A stretch of DNA of 64,000 nucleotides from positions 5,708,461-5,772,460 of the forward strand of contig NC_049980.1 in assembly GCF_000003815.2 (NCBI RefSeq). Reading direction: 5' to 3'. The stretch comes from Branchiostoma floridae. Lineage: Eukaryota > Chordata > Leptocardii > Amphioxiformes > Branchiostomatidae. Below are positions 32,759 to 43,228 of this stretch, piece by piece. Position numbers and translations under genes: made by a program. How positions within the stretch are numbered: the first letter of the stretch is position 1; every line of letters starts with the position of its first letter. The notes below the pieces were generated by a model. The model saw nothing but the letters and a program-made list of their open reading frames with translations, searched no databases and was not told the origin of the DNA.

Positions 32759-33010
32759 TCACCTCACCGGTCCCATAGCCTCATCGGCCGTAGGGGCAGC
32801 GATGCCATCAACGTAAGTTTTCCATCTCCTTCTATCTTCAGCCAGGGTTTCTAGCTGATGTACTGTTTGTCCCGACCATTCTTTCAGGTCACTAGTCCAA
32901 GTCCGTCGTGGACGTCCCCTAGGTCTTACACCCTCCGCCCTGCCTTGCAGTATAGTGTGAGTTAGAGTGCCCTTTGCTCTTGTAGCATGGCCAAACCACT
33001 GTAGCTTCTT
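32759..33010 (-). mobile_element. LINE ORF2 C-terminal remnant (WFGHA type)
   Basis: The minus strand is open for 83 codons between stops, with no ATG start needed. It shows KKLQWFGHATRAKGTL, then RGRPRRTWTSDLKEW, then a tail DGIAAPTADEAMGP. This W(F/L)GH...GRP...TW pattern is the C-terminal region of many LINE reverse transcriptases. Only the tail remains. Confidence 0.88.
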
Positions 33011-33429
33011 CTAGGAACCACTCCCTGTAAAAACATACCCTGCTACAGAAACAGCATGGAAACTTGCTGTTTTATGTGACACCATGCACTACGTACAAAG
33101 GTCCGAACAAACACAAAAACATCTCATAAAGTAGCAATGAGGGGACTCTACAAGCCGAATATGCATGTACTTTGTGTAACATTCTTTGGAAATGGTTGCT
33201 TCTACATTTCCGATGTACTCTTATACCCTCCTTCGAATTGGCCTCAACTTGTGGGTAACCAGTCAATATTCAAGCGTCTCTCGTCTCTTCAATGCTTTTC
33301 GACACGTTGATTTGAATTTCTATGCTCGATCAAAAGAGATGTTTGTATTTTGCATACATGTATGTCTATATGGCTGGCATCTTAATAATTGATACAGTTT
33401 AATACAAAGTAAGGTTTGAGTACAGTAGC

Positions 33430-33870
33430 ATTCCATAAGGCTTCGTATGATTGAATATGTCATATAATGATTACTTGATAAGTGAAAACTAATACTTTGT
33501 GATTTTGGTATTGGTCAAAGTGAGGAAAAGAAGCTTCAGGCTCTTGCCATTTGGTACATGTATATGAATGAATTATAAGCTGAGTTTTCTTTCTTTTTTT
33601 TTTGTAATTATAAGGCCATGTTGATTTCTTTATATGGATGACATTTTTTGGCAACCCCATGCGAGCATGCGTAAAATTAACGTTAGAGAAAAGTTTGCAA
33701 AACTTACCATCAGTATGAAATCTAGATGGTCGTCAAGATTGAACAAATGACTTAACACACATGAGTATGGATTATTTTTCATTTTTGTTTATTCACATCT
33801 TCTTTGACTTTGGAATTGACTTTTGACATCCTACAACATATAGTATCCGTTTTTCATAATTTTTTGGACA
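33430..33870 (+). repeat. Dispersed repeat D2, copy 3
   Basis: Contains GGCCATGTTGATTTCTTTAT, ATGGATGACATTTTTTGGC, CATGCGAGCATGCG, TTGAACAAATGACTTAACAC and TCACATCTTCTTTGACTTTG. This order is shared with 43440-43700, and in reverse with 17160-17430. Confidence 0.7.
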
Positions 33871-34439
33871 ATTTGCATCATATATTTGCTCATTTTACAG
33901 CTACTTTGTATGATTTACATTATAATCGAAAACTTTTTATTGGAAACGGATGAACATTGATGCGCGCATGTATGTCATCCATAGGATTGAATCAACTTAT
34001 GGATGAGACATAGATCAGAATGACATCTGTCTGTCACAGAAATCTAGTTCATGAATTGAGTGGTTGATTTCTCACCAAGTGTTTAATGTGTAACGGTAGT
34101 GAGATGTCACTCAGGTCTCCCTGTAGACCAAAATGCACGCTACAGTTATAGGTATCGTCACAGAATAAAGAGCTCAGCGGACAACTTTGTTTTGTGTTTC
34201 TTGTGGATTTCATTATACATTGTGCATCATTATATACAATTATGCATTCAACAGAATTTTTTTAGCCGTCTAAGAAGGAAGGGTGTCGAAACAGCACACG
34301 TTGCATACAGTTGCCCCTGTGAAACTTAGTGCTCCAGTAGACGAGAGGGTGGAGAAGGAATTGCACACCCCTCCTTCACCATAAAAAGTCATGTGCAGGT
34401 CAGGCAAACAGGCAAATAACCTGTATGCCTCCTCATCTG

Positions 34440-34734
34440 TCCAATCGACAGGAGAAACCAGAAAAAAAATAAGTAGGTATATTGCTGAAGCTGCGGAATG
34501 TTGGTATTTTTACCAGGTTTTTACAGTCAAACTTGGTCAAAAACAGAGGCAGTTAGTGTTGTTTGCACGAAGGTAGTTTTTAAAACGCTAATGGACGTCG
34601 GATGCTCCACTGAACAGAATTCTTTGTACTTGTATCGAATTGGACAATTGGGTTGAGTATGAGCATCACAGATAATTAGGGTCCGTGCCTGGACTGTACC
34701 TGTAGCTGAATTTTCTGTACCGGTATACCCACCC
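34440..34734 (+). mobile_element. Diverged relative of the hAT MITE in the Patched-like gene
   Basis: It aligns by eye with 7080-7347: GAAACCAGAAAAAAAATAAG, TTTTTACAGTCAAACTTGG, GCAGTTAGTGTTGT, CAGAATTCTTTGTA, and the right end TTTCTGTACCGGTATACCC then ACCCCTA. The left end is too decayed to place. Confidence 0.8.
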
Positions 34735-34744
34735 CTACTGTGCA

Positions 34745-35120
34745 GCAGCTGGCGATAAACTGACAGACTGGTGTGATGGATGATGTGATAGCCTAGTTAG
34801 TGCGGTTACAGGTTGGCGTCAGGAAGGATATCCGGCCGTAAAAAACCCTATCCAAACCGAAATGGAAAGTTCTTCATACAGATAAAGGCACAGGCAGTGC
34901 CGGTAGCAGTCACGGACGAGCAGCCGGTAGTGTCGTGGGCTTGGCTAACTTGCGGGTGCGGAAGGTAGGGTCCGGCCATCGAGGCAAACCATGAAGTTGA
35001 AGCCCAGAGCTGGACTCACTGGACAGATCAGCCGCATGGAAGCACAGTGTGAAGACTATTCCGACTGCTGCCTACCCCTGTGACAGGGATCCCAGCAGCA
35101 GTATAATCAAAATGGATACG
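34745..35120 (+). mobile_element. LINE 3' UTR-like remnant
   Basis: GGCGTCAGGAAGGATATCCG followed by GCCGTAAAAAAC, and the terminal GGATACGACGACGACTG, resemble 3' untranslated tails of animal LINEs. No frame is intact. I cannot assign a clade. Confidence 0.5.
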
Positions 35121-35559
35121 ACGACGACTGTAAATCATACTTTTACATTGCATCATTATATACAATTATGCAATCAAGAGAAATTTTTAGCCGTCTAGAA
35201 GGAAGGGTGTCGAAAGAATAGCAATTTTTTTTTGGTTCAAATCATTATGAATTTGAAAGTGCAAAATACAATTAACAAAGATTTGCAAGGTGTACGAAAA
35301 TACTTTGAAAGTTGTGTTATTGCATGATTTGGGACAGACAAGACTACAAGAAGTGACAGCAAATATATATTATGTAAGGTTTTGTGGTATCAACCAATGA
35401 GACCATGTGCCTTCTTCTAACGAACCACATGCACCATAGTTGGAACGTTCTGTTCGAAAAAATTCGACATATCTACAAATTTAGATATTTCGACCGTGGT
35501 ACTGTTCGATACACTCTTAACCGGACCAAGGTACTAGTAGTTGCCAATGGGTTACCACA

Positions 35560-35905
35560 CGTAGGGTTTCTACTGTTTCACATAGGCTTTCATAGAACCA
35601 TTCGAACGCACGATCGAGTGCGCTGCTATCGAAAATTTGAATACGTAATTCGGACTTTAGAATTGCTGTTACCATTCTATGTTCGAGGACACCAAATTTT
35701 CTCAACTTCTGGCCCATTTCTCATTGAATCGAGTGTTTTCTCGGGTGAGTATGGCATAAATAAAATACAACACGGTGTATTCCGCATCACCCTCGGTCTC
35801 AGCCCTCCCGCGGGTCGGATCACATACCGGCCTTTGGGCGATCCGACCCGCGGTCGGGCTGTTACCTCGGGTGATATACTATTGAATAGACCGTGTTGTA
35901 TCCTA
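35560..35905 (+). repeat. Dispersed repeat D1 copy with long palindromic tail
   Basis: 35560-35790 matches D1 (TTCGAACGCACGATCGAGTG, AAAATTTGAATACGTAATTC, AAATTTTCTCAACTTCTGGC, AATACAACACGG). It ends in an interrupted palindrome. CCGCGGGTCGGATC (35808-35821) and GATCCGACCCGCGG (35840-35853) pair perfectly, and the outer arms TACAACACGG (35766) and CCGTGTTGTA (35891) also pair. The 187-codon frame across it is not a gene I recognise. Confidence 0.85.
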
Positions 35906-36579
35906 TATAACGTTAGTTATAACATCATAATTATGACAGTCTGCTAGTTTTACATACGTTCACGTTTTGCTTTGCCATGTATATCTGATTAGACCAAAGG
36001 AGTTTACTGCATGTAGCTTTGACGTTTCTGAACATACCATAACGTTACATGTATAGCGAGACAGAAACTAGTATTGTATTCCGTACAACCGGTCCAACAG
36101 GTGCCCGACACAACAATCCAGTGACCTGCGTTCTATCTATAGCAGGTGGGCCTATACTTCGTTTGCGAGGCTGGATTATATACAAACTATGATCTTACTG
36201 CAATGTGACATAGTACAAGCGACTTGAGAACTGCCTATAGAAGCCAGTCAGCGACAAGTGTAAGGTAGGACTTCATTCACTTTCTGTGTAATTAATGTTG
36301 AACAATTGTTTTCGTAATTGGCTTCCTATGACTTTTCTATCAACATGATAGACCTCTTCAAATGAAGGAGATTTGTTTTGTTTGTTTTAACCTTTGTTTA
36401 TTCATGAAAGCTCAATTCGGCCGAGGTGCCATAAATACAAGTGGTTGTTCTCTCGTGGTGTTGAGGGTAAAGATTAAAGTAGTTCCTTTTTATGCCATAT
36501 GGGCAGTGAGTTGTTGTCCACTATCGTATGCCTCGTCCACAGTATTGGAAGGCGGAACCCATCCCTCTCCTTCCACTGC

Positions 36580-36725
36580 CTTTTACCTCCCCAACCGAGA
36601 AGTCAGGTACCCATTTTTTTACACCTTCAAGGAGTTAGGAAAGTCGTGTAAAGTGCCTTTCAAAAGGACACAGGATAGGTTGTGTGACAGGATACAAACC
36701 TATGACCTCTGGGTCACACTCCGAA
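36580..36725 (-). mobile_element. tRNA-derived SINE fragment
   Basis: Shares GGAAAGTCGTGTAAAGTGCC with the SINE at 30055-30185. Its minus-strand head contains GAGGTCATAGGTTTGTATCC, a decayed B-box region. Confidence 0.6.
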
Positions 36726-36869
36726 ATAAGGTAAACAATTCAAATTTCGGGGCACAGTTATCAACTATAAAGCCTTTTATGAATGTCTAAAATTGAAATT
36801 CAGATCATTGTGATGCATCACTTTAATTAATTTGCAGGTGACATTCTTTTGAAAATCAGTAACGTTACG

Positions 36870-36897
36870 TGAGAGAAAGAGAGAGAGAGAGAGAGAA
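36870..36897. repeat. (GA)n microsatellite
   Basis: A GAGAGAAAGAGAGAGAGAGA-type run of about 28 bp. Confidence 0.9.
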
Positions 36898-37023
36898 CTA
36901 AGCTGCGAAGTGTGCACGTCAACTTTAGCTCTGCTGAAAATTATATACTACTAAGCACCGACTTCTTTCTATTTGAAGTAAGACGGGACTCCTTATCAAA
37001 ATTTTGAAAATCTTATAGATTTC

Positions 37024-37214
37024 ATTAGCCTCTACCAGGCTCAACAGGACGCTGGAAAAATAGTAGAAATTAGCCAATAAGACCAAAAAAATATGGCCGA
37101 GAAGAGCAGCGTCGCAAACTGTACTCCTAGGCCATCTAACTCCTCTGGTGTGTTTTCTGTCTTATTTGACTACTTTCTACTATTGTCCAGCGACCTGTGG
37201 AGCCTGGTAGAGGC
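37024..37214. mobile_element. MITE with TAGCCTCTACCAGGCT ends, copy 2
   Basis: The left arm TAGCCTCTACCAGGCTCAAC continues through GGACGCTGG and AATAGTAGAAA. It pairs with the right arm ending CTGTGGAGCCTGGTAGAGGC TA over about 60 bp. The inner arms match the element at 31669-31979. Confidence 0.88.
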
Positions 37215-38318
37215 TAGTATTTCATACCATTAGGAAAACAACCCACACAGCTCTGATGTTCACCTTGTTTTTTTTCTCAAAACTTACCAAAAGATTTTCA
37301 AAAAGGACGTCAACTGGACGGTAATGATCACAATGATTTGAAATTTAATGGACATATGGACATTAATTTTTTTTAAATTACATGACATTGCCAATTTGAG
37401 CTTGCACCTTATTTCTGGGACATAAAACGTCCTAAAACTATTTCACAGTTATATCTGAATAATAACTATATCTTTACCTAGCAGTTTGAACAAGGCCACA
37501 ATATAATGAAGCTATTGTTACACTGATGGAAATATGGCCCGGAAACATGTACAGACAAATAGCCTCCGGATACGGTAGTGTTTTGGGACAGACCCTAACC
37601 AAAATGTCTCGAAACACATAGAATTACACTAGCTGCAACATGATCTGTGGAAAGAACATACGAAATGAAGCATTTCGCAAACTAAGGAGAAAATTCAAAC
37701 TTCAAATAGTATTTTAAGATATTCTTGGTTGATTGTGCGCTTCTGGTTTGGACAGCTGTTTACTCAGTTCGAACTCCGAAAAATGTCAAATTTCCAATCC
37801 GACCAGTTTATCCGACTGTCATGCGTGGTTACCTGTATGTTTGTGTCTGTGTTAGCTCAACCATTCACTGACAGGTGCTTTCCTACGTATTATACATTAT
37901 TTTATTTTATTTCTAACTGCCTCTCTAATGACCAGGAAAGAAAAGAGTTATTTGAAGAGGCCTGCTAAACCCACAAAAATTTCCAAACGTTTACTGACGA
38001 AAACAAAACTATAACCCTGTTGATATGCTTTCTTTCTTTAATAGGTTAAAGATACTCTGACTAAAAGTAAAAATCTCAATCTATACCAAAATGTAATGAA
38101 ATATTTGGGAAATTTTTTAGGCTCTTTTTAAGTAATCTTCACCCGTTCTCCATGTAGATGCGTTTTTCTTTTAATTTGTAAAAAAAGGAAACAAAATAAG
38201 TCGTGCAACTTATGTACTACAGAAAAAGATCATAGTAATCAAGCAATTAATAAGTTGTTCAAAACTTTCCGAAACCAACCAAACCAACAACGATATGAAC
38301 AAACCGACACACAGACAT

Positions 38319-38320
<2 letters not shown>
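37215..38320. other. Intergenic, nothing coding recognised
   Basis: AT-rich. The frame at 37729-37968 (79 codons) has one hydrophobic stretch but no splice or domain support. Confidence 0.5.
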
Positions 38321-38367
<47 letters not shown>

Positions 38368-38580
38368 CACTCAATCACACAAACTCATACATACACCCAC
38401 GCAAACATCTGTACAGACGTACATACACGCGCACGCACAGAAACACACACATGTACACACACACACACTCAGGCACAAAACACGTGTTCACATAGACACA
38501 CAAACAAACATGTTCACACACACGTACGTAACGCACAAACATGTTCACACACACGTACGTAACGCGCACACATACGTAAA
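38321..38580. repeat. (CA)n microsatellite and degenerate CA-rich tract
   Basis: A pure (CA) run of about 45 bp, then about 200 bp of CA-rich DNA including two copies of CATGTTCACACACACGTACG. It starts just beyond the SLC16-like stop. The Thr/His frames across it are artefacts. Confidence 0.95.
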
Positions 38581-38602
38581 CATACTGTGCTGAGTGGGTG
38601 CT

Positions 38603-41497
38603 TTAGGAAGTCTCAAAGATACGACTTCCATCATCATCATCTATCATATGTCTAAACATGCTTAGTTTTCCCATATCATCGAGGGAGACTGTCTCATCTC
38701 TATTCTGGTCGGGTACTCGGGTCCACCTGTCCGTTGAACAGCTGATAGGAACAAGCACGAGCACAGACAGAAAGATGAAGATACCGGCTGCGTAGAAAGA
38801 CATGTCGTACTTTCCTGTTGCGTCATACAGCCAACCTGGACGAGAGACAAAAAATATATAAGAGTGATTTCTGAAAAATTGATTACAGCAACAGCTACTG
38901 CGAAAAAAAAAGAACCTGCGTCATCGCGCGACCGAGTACAGACGACATGCCAAACGACATACGAATGCGGCAGACGGAATTCGAACATAGACGAGAGATA
39001 CGTGTATAGGTGCGAACACTCAACACATAGACTGTTCAAAAAACTCTGTCGACTGAGGTTACCTTCCAGTCACAGAGTAACAAACTAGGCACTTCACACG
39101 ACTTTCTTCACTTCAAACTTCACTCAGTTGAAAAGGAGTACCTAGGTTCGGTTAAGGGTATCCCTTAGATATGACGTTAAATGGTGGCCCAGTGTTTGAG
39201 GAGAGCCACACTTCTATCACGCAAAATAACCCATCGCACTTATCGAAAAGAGTTGGGGCCTGGTGCGTGTGAGTGCACGTGGATCAAACAAATCTGTCAG
39301 GATATAAAGCTTCAAAGTACTCTTCAGTACAATCTATGAGGCGTTTTATACCTGGATTTATTACGGTGACAAACAAATTATGTTTAATGACAAAAAAAAC
39401 TCTGGGCAAAAAAGCTGCTTACCTGCGACAGGTGCTCCCAGGAGAAAGGCGGCACCTTCGAAGACGAAGGCCCACCCAAGTCCACAGGAAATCCTGGAGG
39501 CTCCGACATACTTCCGCACCAACACGGCAATCAAGGCATAGAATATGCCCGAGAAAAATCCGTACAACACCGCGCACACCACTAGAACTGCGTAAGACCT
39601 TGCGAACGGTATGACAATGTTACATACGGCAAGTCCTGTCAGCCCAACCATGTAGTAGTAGACTTTGCTGATAATTTCTCTATCCGACAGCCAACCGTTA
39701 AGAACTCTTGACACCGCTTCTGAGATTCCGAGAATGGACAGTAAGAAAGCGGCTGGTGTCTTGTCCACCCCGAGATTTTGAGCATTGGCTACAAAATGTA
39801 CAAAAATCATGGAGTTGCCAAGAAGTGTTCCAAACAACGACACACAGTAAACAAGAAAGGGTCGGTGTTTCAGTAAGGTAACGTCGAACGTTTTCGTGAT
39901 CTTCTGACAGAAATGATGGATTTTTTTCGTCTGTTTTTGGTCAGTGTTACTTCGTATGTCTACTTCTTCTTCCTTTCGGTCCTCTTTGAGATGAATGGGT
40001 CTCAACAGGGCACCGAAAACGCATCCATTTAGTAGCAAACCAGAAACGATTAAAAGGGCCCCTCTCCAACCGAACTCATCGATAAGAAACTGGAAGAGTG
40101 GGGGGAGGGCAAAGACACCGACACCAGTTCCACAGACTGCGATCCCATTGGCTGTGGCGTGCCGCTTGCCGAAGTAGCGTCCAATCATAGCCAAACCCGG
40201 TGAGAACATCAAGGAGAGACCAAATCCTGAGAAAATTAAGAAAACGATAAACAAGTCGTTGAAGGTTAAACATCCAGGTAAAAAGATCCTTTCACAGGCA
40301 TTTTAAGAATTTAATTGACCAGAAAAGTTATTGGGCCACATGTGGCTGACAGGCGAAAATGAAAGCGCGCGCGGATGTCATCCATAAAATCTTTTCATGT
40401 TTAATACCTGCAATCAGCCCTCGGGCGATCGAGAATTTGCATGAACTATTACTTACAGTAGAAGCCAGATAATTGCACAACGGATTAACGCACACTTCTG
40501 TTAACTGCACGGAATCCCAAAATCCCAAACTGGTGCGGTCCAGCTAGATAACTTCGCATTATTGCACCAGCCGGTTAATTGCACGAAATTCACTGGCAAA
40601 TAGGCCGTGCAATTAAGCGGCTTCTACTGTATAACGTTAATATACTTATAACCTATTATAAAAAAAGCTTCTCGAGCTATATGCACATTCCTTCATGGCA
40701 AAACCGAAAACATAACCTTTTTGGCAAGGGTAAAAAAATTGTGACATTCAAGTACTGACCTGTTAGAATCCCCACACTGAAGAATAGGTGTATCATGGTC
40801 TGGGCAAAGTAGCTCACGACAAGTCCCGCGGCGGAAATAACGCCCCCTACCATCACTACCGTTCTGCAGCTGCACAAGTTGCACAGTGCACCGGCAAATA
40901 GAGCTGCAACGGTGCAATATTGGCGATAATTAAGGGTTAATGACCCCCCCCCCCTCCGGAGGTGTATACGGTCGCAGGGTACAGTATTTCTACGGACCCC
41001 CGGAGCCAATGACGTAGGGGTAAAAAGGTAGTGCGTCCGAAGTGTGGAAGCGTCTGTACTGTAAACACTGTAACGTGAAAGACGTGAACATTCTTATCAT
41101 AATAGAAATACCTGCCTCAGTTAAGAAAAAATAAGAGAAGGATTCTCTCTCTATGAAAGAATTGATAAACAGCGATCTTCTTATATACATATAAATGAAA
41201 ATATTTTTCTCCATAAGAAAACAAGAAACATAAGAACACCTATGTTGGTAGTGTAGGTATCATGTATTTTGTGCAGGTCATATACTCACAAAATAGTAGC
41301 ACAGCAGATCCCAGGATAGAACTGATGAAGGAAGTAATGCCGGCGCTCTCTTGGAAAACCTCCCGGAACTCTGCGTAGAACACCCCGAACGATTTCGTAG
41401 AGCCGACCACCACAACATGGAGGAGAAATGTACTGGCCACAATAACCCAGCCCCAACCGCCGTCTGGCGGCTTTTCAACGAAGTGCACCTTTGCCAT
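38603..41497 (-). CDS. Monocarboxylate-transporter-like MFS protein (SLC16 family), four exons
   Basis: Coding exons in transcription order: 41497-41290, 40903-40760, 40226-39423, 38835-38603. All introns are GT-AG in phase 1, giving about 462 codons, within the usual SLC16 size. The ATG at 41497 precedes MAKVHFVEKPPDGGWGWVIV, whose DGGWGW is the first SLC16 signature. The second, YFGKRHATANG, opens exon 3. The pattern predicts twelve TM helices: six in exons 1-3, a charged loop (KEDRKEEEVD) and six more. The family moves lactate, pyruvate, ketone bodies, thyroid hormone, creatine or aromatic amino acids, often with H+. The closest paralogue, and so the substrate, cannot be told by eye. The short C-tail (about 30 residues after the last helix) is acidic (MIDDDDGS). 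It is divergently oriented to the MFSD2-like gene about 1.7 kb away. A pogo-like MITE lies in intron 2. Confidence 0.93.
40456..40629. mobile_element. pogo/Tigger-like MITE (CAGTAGAAGCC ends), copy 2
   Basis: A 174-bp element that starts CAGTAGAAGCCAGATAATTG, ends GGCTTCTACTG and has TA on both sides. It is the same family as 13812-13991 and lies in intron 2 of the SLC16-like gene. Confidence 0.92.
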
Positions 41498-42289
41498 TCT
41501 TTCTAGATGATTGTGCACAATGCGAGGTGTTGGATTCTCCTTTCCGCTTGAAAAAAAGACGTTTGAAACAACTTAAGTGCAAAGAGGAACCAAAGGATAT
41601 AATAACAATTCGGCGACAGGACAATTCGTCAACTTGCCGACCAGGACAGTTCGGTACGGTTCAGACCGGTTCGGAATGGGGTCAAGGTCGATTCGGCACA
41701 GCAGTTGTTCTAACACAATCATTATACCTTTAATCAATTGTTACAAAATGGCAGTCTCACCGCAGAAAAAAAAAAATCAAGCCTAAAACATAACCTTAGC
41801 CCTACTGGCAAAGGTAAACATATTAAACTGACACCGTAGCGTCTTAGTTCTCAAAATTAAACCGAAAATCAAACAAATGACGTAAACAAAAGAGCGAGTC
41901 GCATGAAAAAAGACATGCGTTTACCCATGATATATAGCTGGTGACAGACAGTCTAATGTTGTTACACGTCCGAATTCCAGGTTAAAAGTCCTTGTCACCC
42001 AGTGAAAATTTCAACATACAAAATGATAAACACTCCGAAAATATCCATACCTTACCTCAAACGTAAAACTTGGGTTGACGGGTCTGATCTTTGACCGGTT
42101 CTATTGAGACTTTTCAGAGATTCGCCTTGGCAAAAACCGGTTTCTGTAATGATGTCTGAACAGTGTGCATGATTTATAGGAAGTGTGCTAGATTGACACA
42201 TTTTATGCTGAAAGGCCAAAACAAACCGATAATTTGGTCTATGGTCAGCCAAATGATGCAGTGACACATGTTATGTTATAAATCACCTT

Positions 42290-42480
42290 GTGGCGTTGGT
42301 GTTGTGTAGTAGCTGGTAGAGCGTTCGGCTCGGAATTGAATGGTCCCGACTTCGATACACACCATGCCCCGACGTTGTGCCCTTGGGAGAGGCACTTAAC
42401 GCAATTTTCCCTGACGGTGGAGTGACGCCCACCGAGCCTCTTCAATTCGGCTAATCTGTCTACTTTTCTGCCCAAAAAAC
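42290..42480 (+). mobile_element. tRNA-derived SINE fragment
   Basis: The head TAGCTGGTAGAGCGTTCGGC looks like a tRNA A-box arm and CCGACTTCGATAC like a B box. The body GGGAGAGGCACTTAACGCAA matches other SINE bodies here. It runs up to the gap at 42495. Confidence 0.65.
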
Positions 42481-42494
42481 ACACTGCGGATTTG

Positions 42495-42594
42495 NNNNNN
42501 NNNNNNNNNNNNNNNNNNNNNNNNNNNNNNNNNNNNNNNNNNNNNNNNNNNNNNNNNNNNNNNNNNNNNNNNNNNNNNNNNNNNNNNNNNNNNN
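42495..42594. other. Assembly gap (100 N)
   Basis: Exactly 100 N, a common placeholder for a gap of unknown size. It is flanked by inverted-repeat sequence (see next entry). Confidence 1.
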
Positions 42595-42778
42595 TCGTCC
42601 TTTATCTCTGAAATTCGTTGATTAATCTTTTGAACCCCGCAGTGCCGCACCCGTGCACCAAATCCGCAGTGTGTTTTTTTGACTTCCACCAAAAACCGCA
42701 TCCCACTGGACTTGGGGCACGGGTGCGGCACTGCGGGGTTCAAAAGATTAATCAACGAATTTCAGAGATAAAGGACGA
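42595..42778. repeat. Perfect 62-bp inverted repeat beside an assembly gap
   Basis: 42595-42656 and 42717-42778 are exact reverse complements over 62 bp. The 60-bp spacer holds CAAATCCGCAGTGTGTTTTT. The reverse complement of that phrase also ends the sequence left of the gap (42472-42494), so the whole locus folds on itself. It may be a real foldback element or a misassembly. Confidence 0.97.
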
Positions 42779-42840
42779 ACTTTCTTACTTCGTTTTTTTT
42801 ATTGTCTTCATACTTTTACGTATTACGCAATATCTAAATC

Positions 42841-42847
42841 TCTCTCT

Positions 42848-42904
<57 letters not shown>
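42841..42904. repeat. (TC)n(TG)n microsatellite
   Basis: A TC run followed by about 26 TG dinucleotides, then TGCG units. The Cys/Val frames here are artefacts. Confidence 0.95.
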
Positions 42905-42905
<1 letters not shown>

Positions 42906-43228
42906 ACGCGTGCGTGCGTGCGTGCCTATCTGTCTACCTGTCTAGTTTCCGGTCATATGTCTGCATAACTTTAGAGCTTTTTCTTGTATCTTATATCCTG
43001 TACACCATGTTATATATATAGCCTCCTTTATTTCAGAATTCGGAGTACGTAAGGTACACTCAACTGAGCAACTTTAATTTCTGGTCTCTCCCCTGTTTTG
43101 AACCCGAAGGAAGATCAGTGTTTTTCTTTTTTTGGGGGGGGGGGGGGCTCCTGGTGGCCGACCTTGGTACTGAAGCAGAGTTTTTTCTGGTACATCATGC
43201 TATGGTCTTGTCTATTTCAGAATTCGAC

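Noticed and set aside
35384-35947. 187-codon plus-strand frame
   Set aside because: It overlaps repeat D1 and its palindrome; there is no domain, and the frame is not kept in the other D1 copies.
38255-38593. Thr/His-rich frames
   Set aside because: These are translations of a CA microsatellite.
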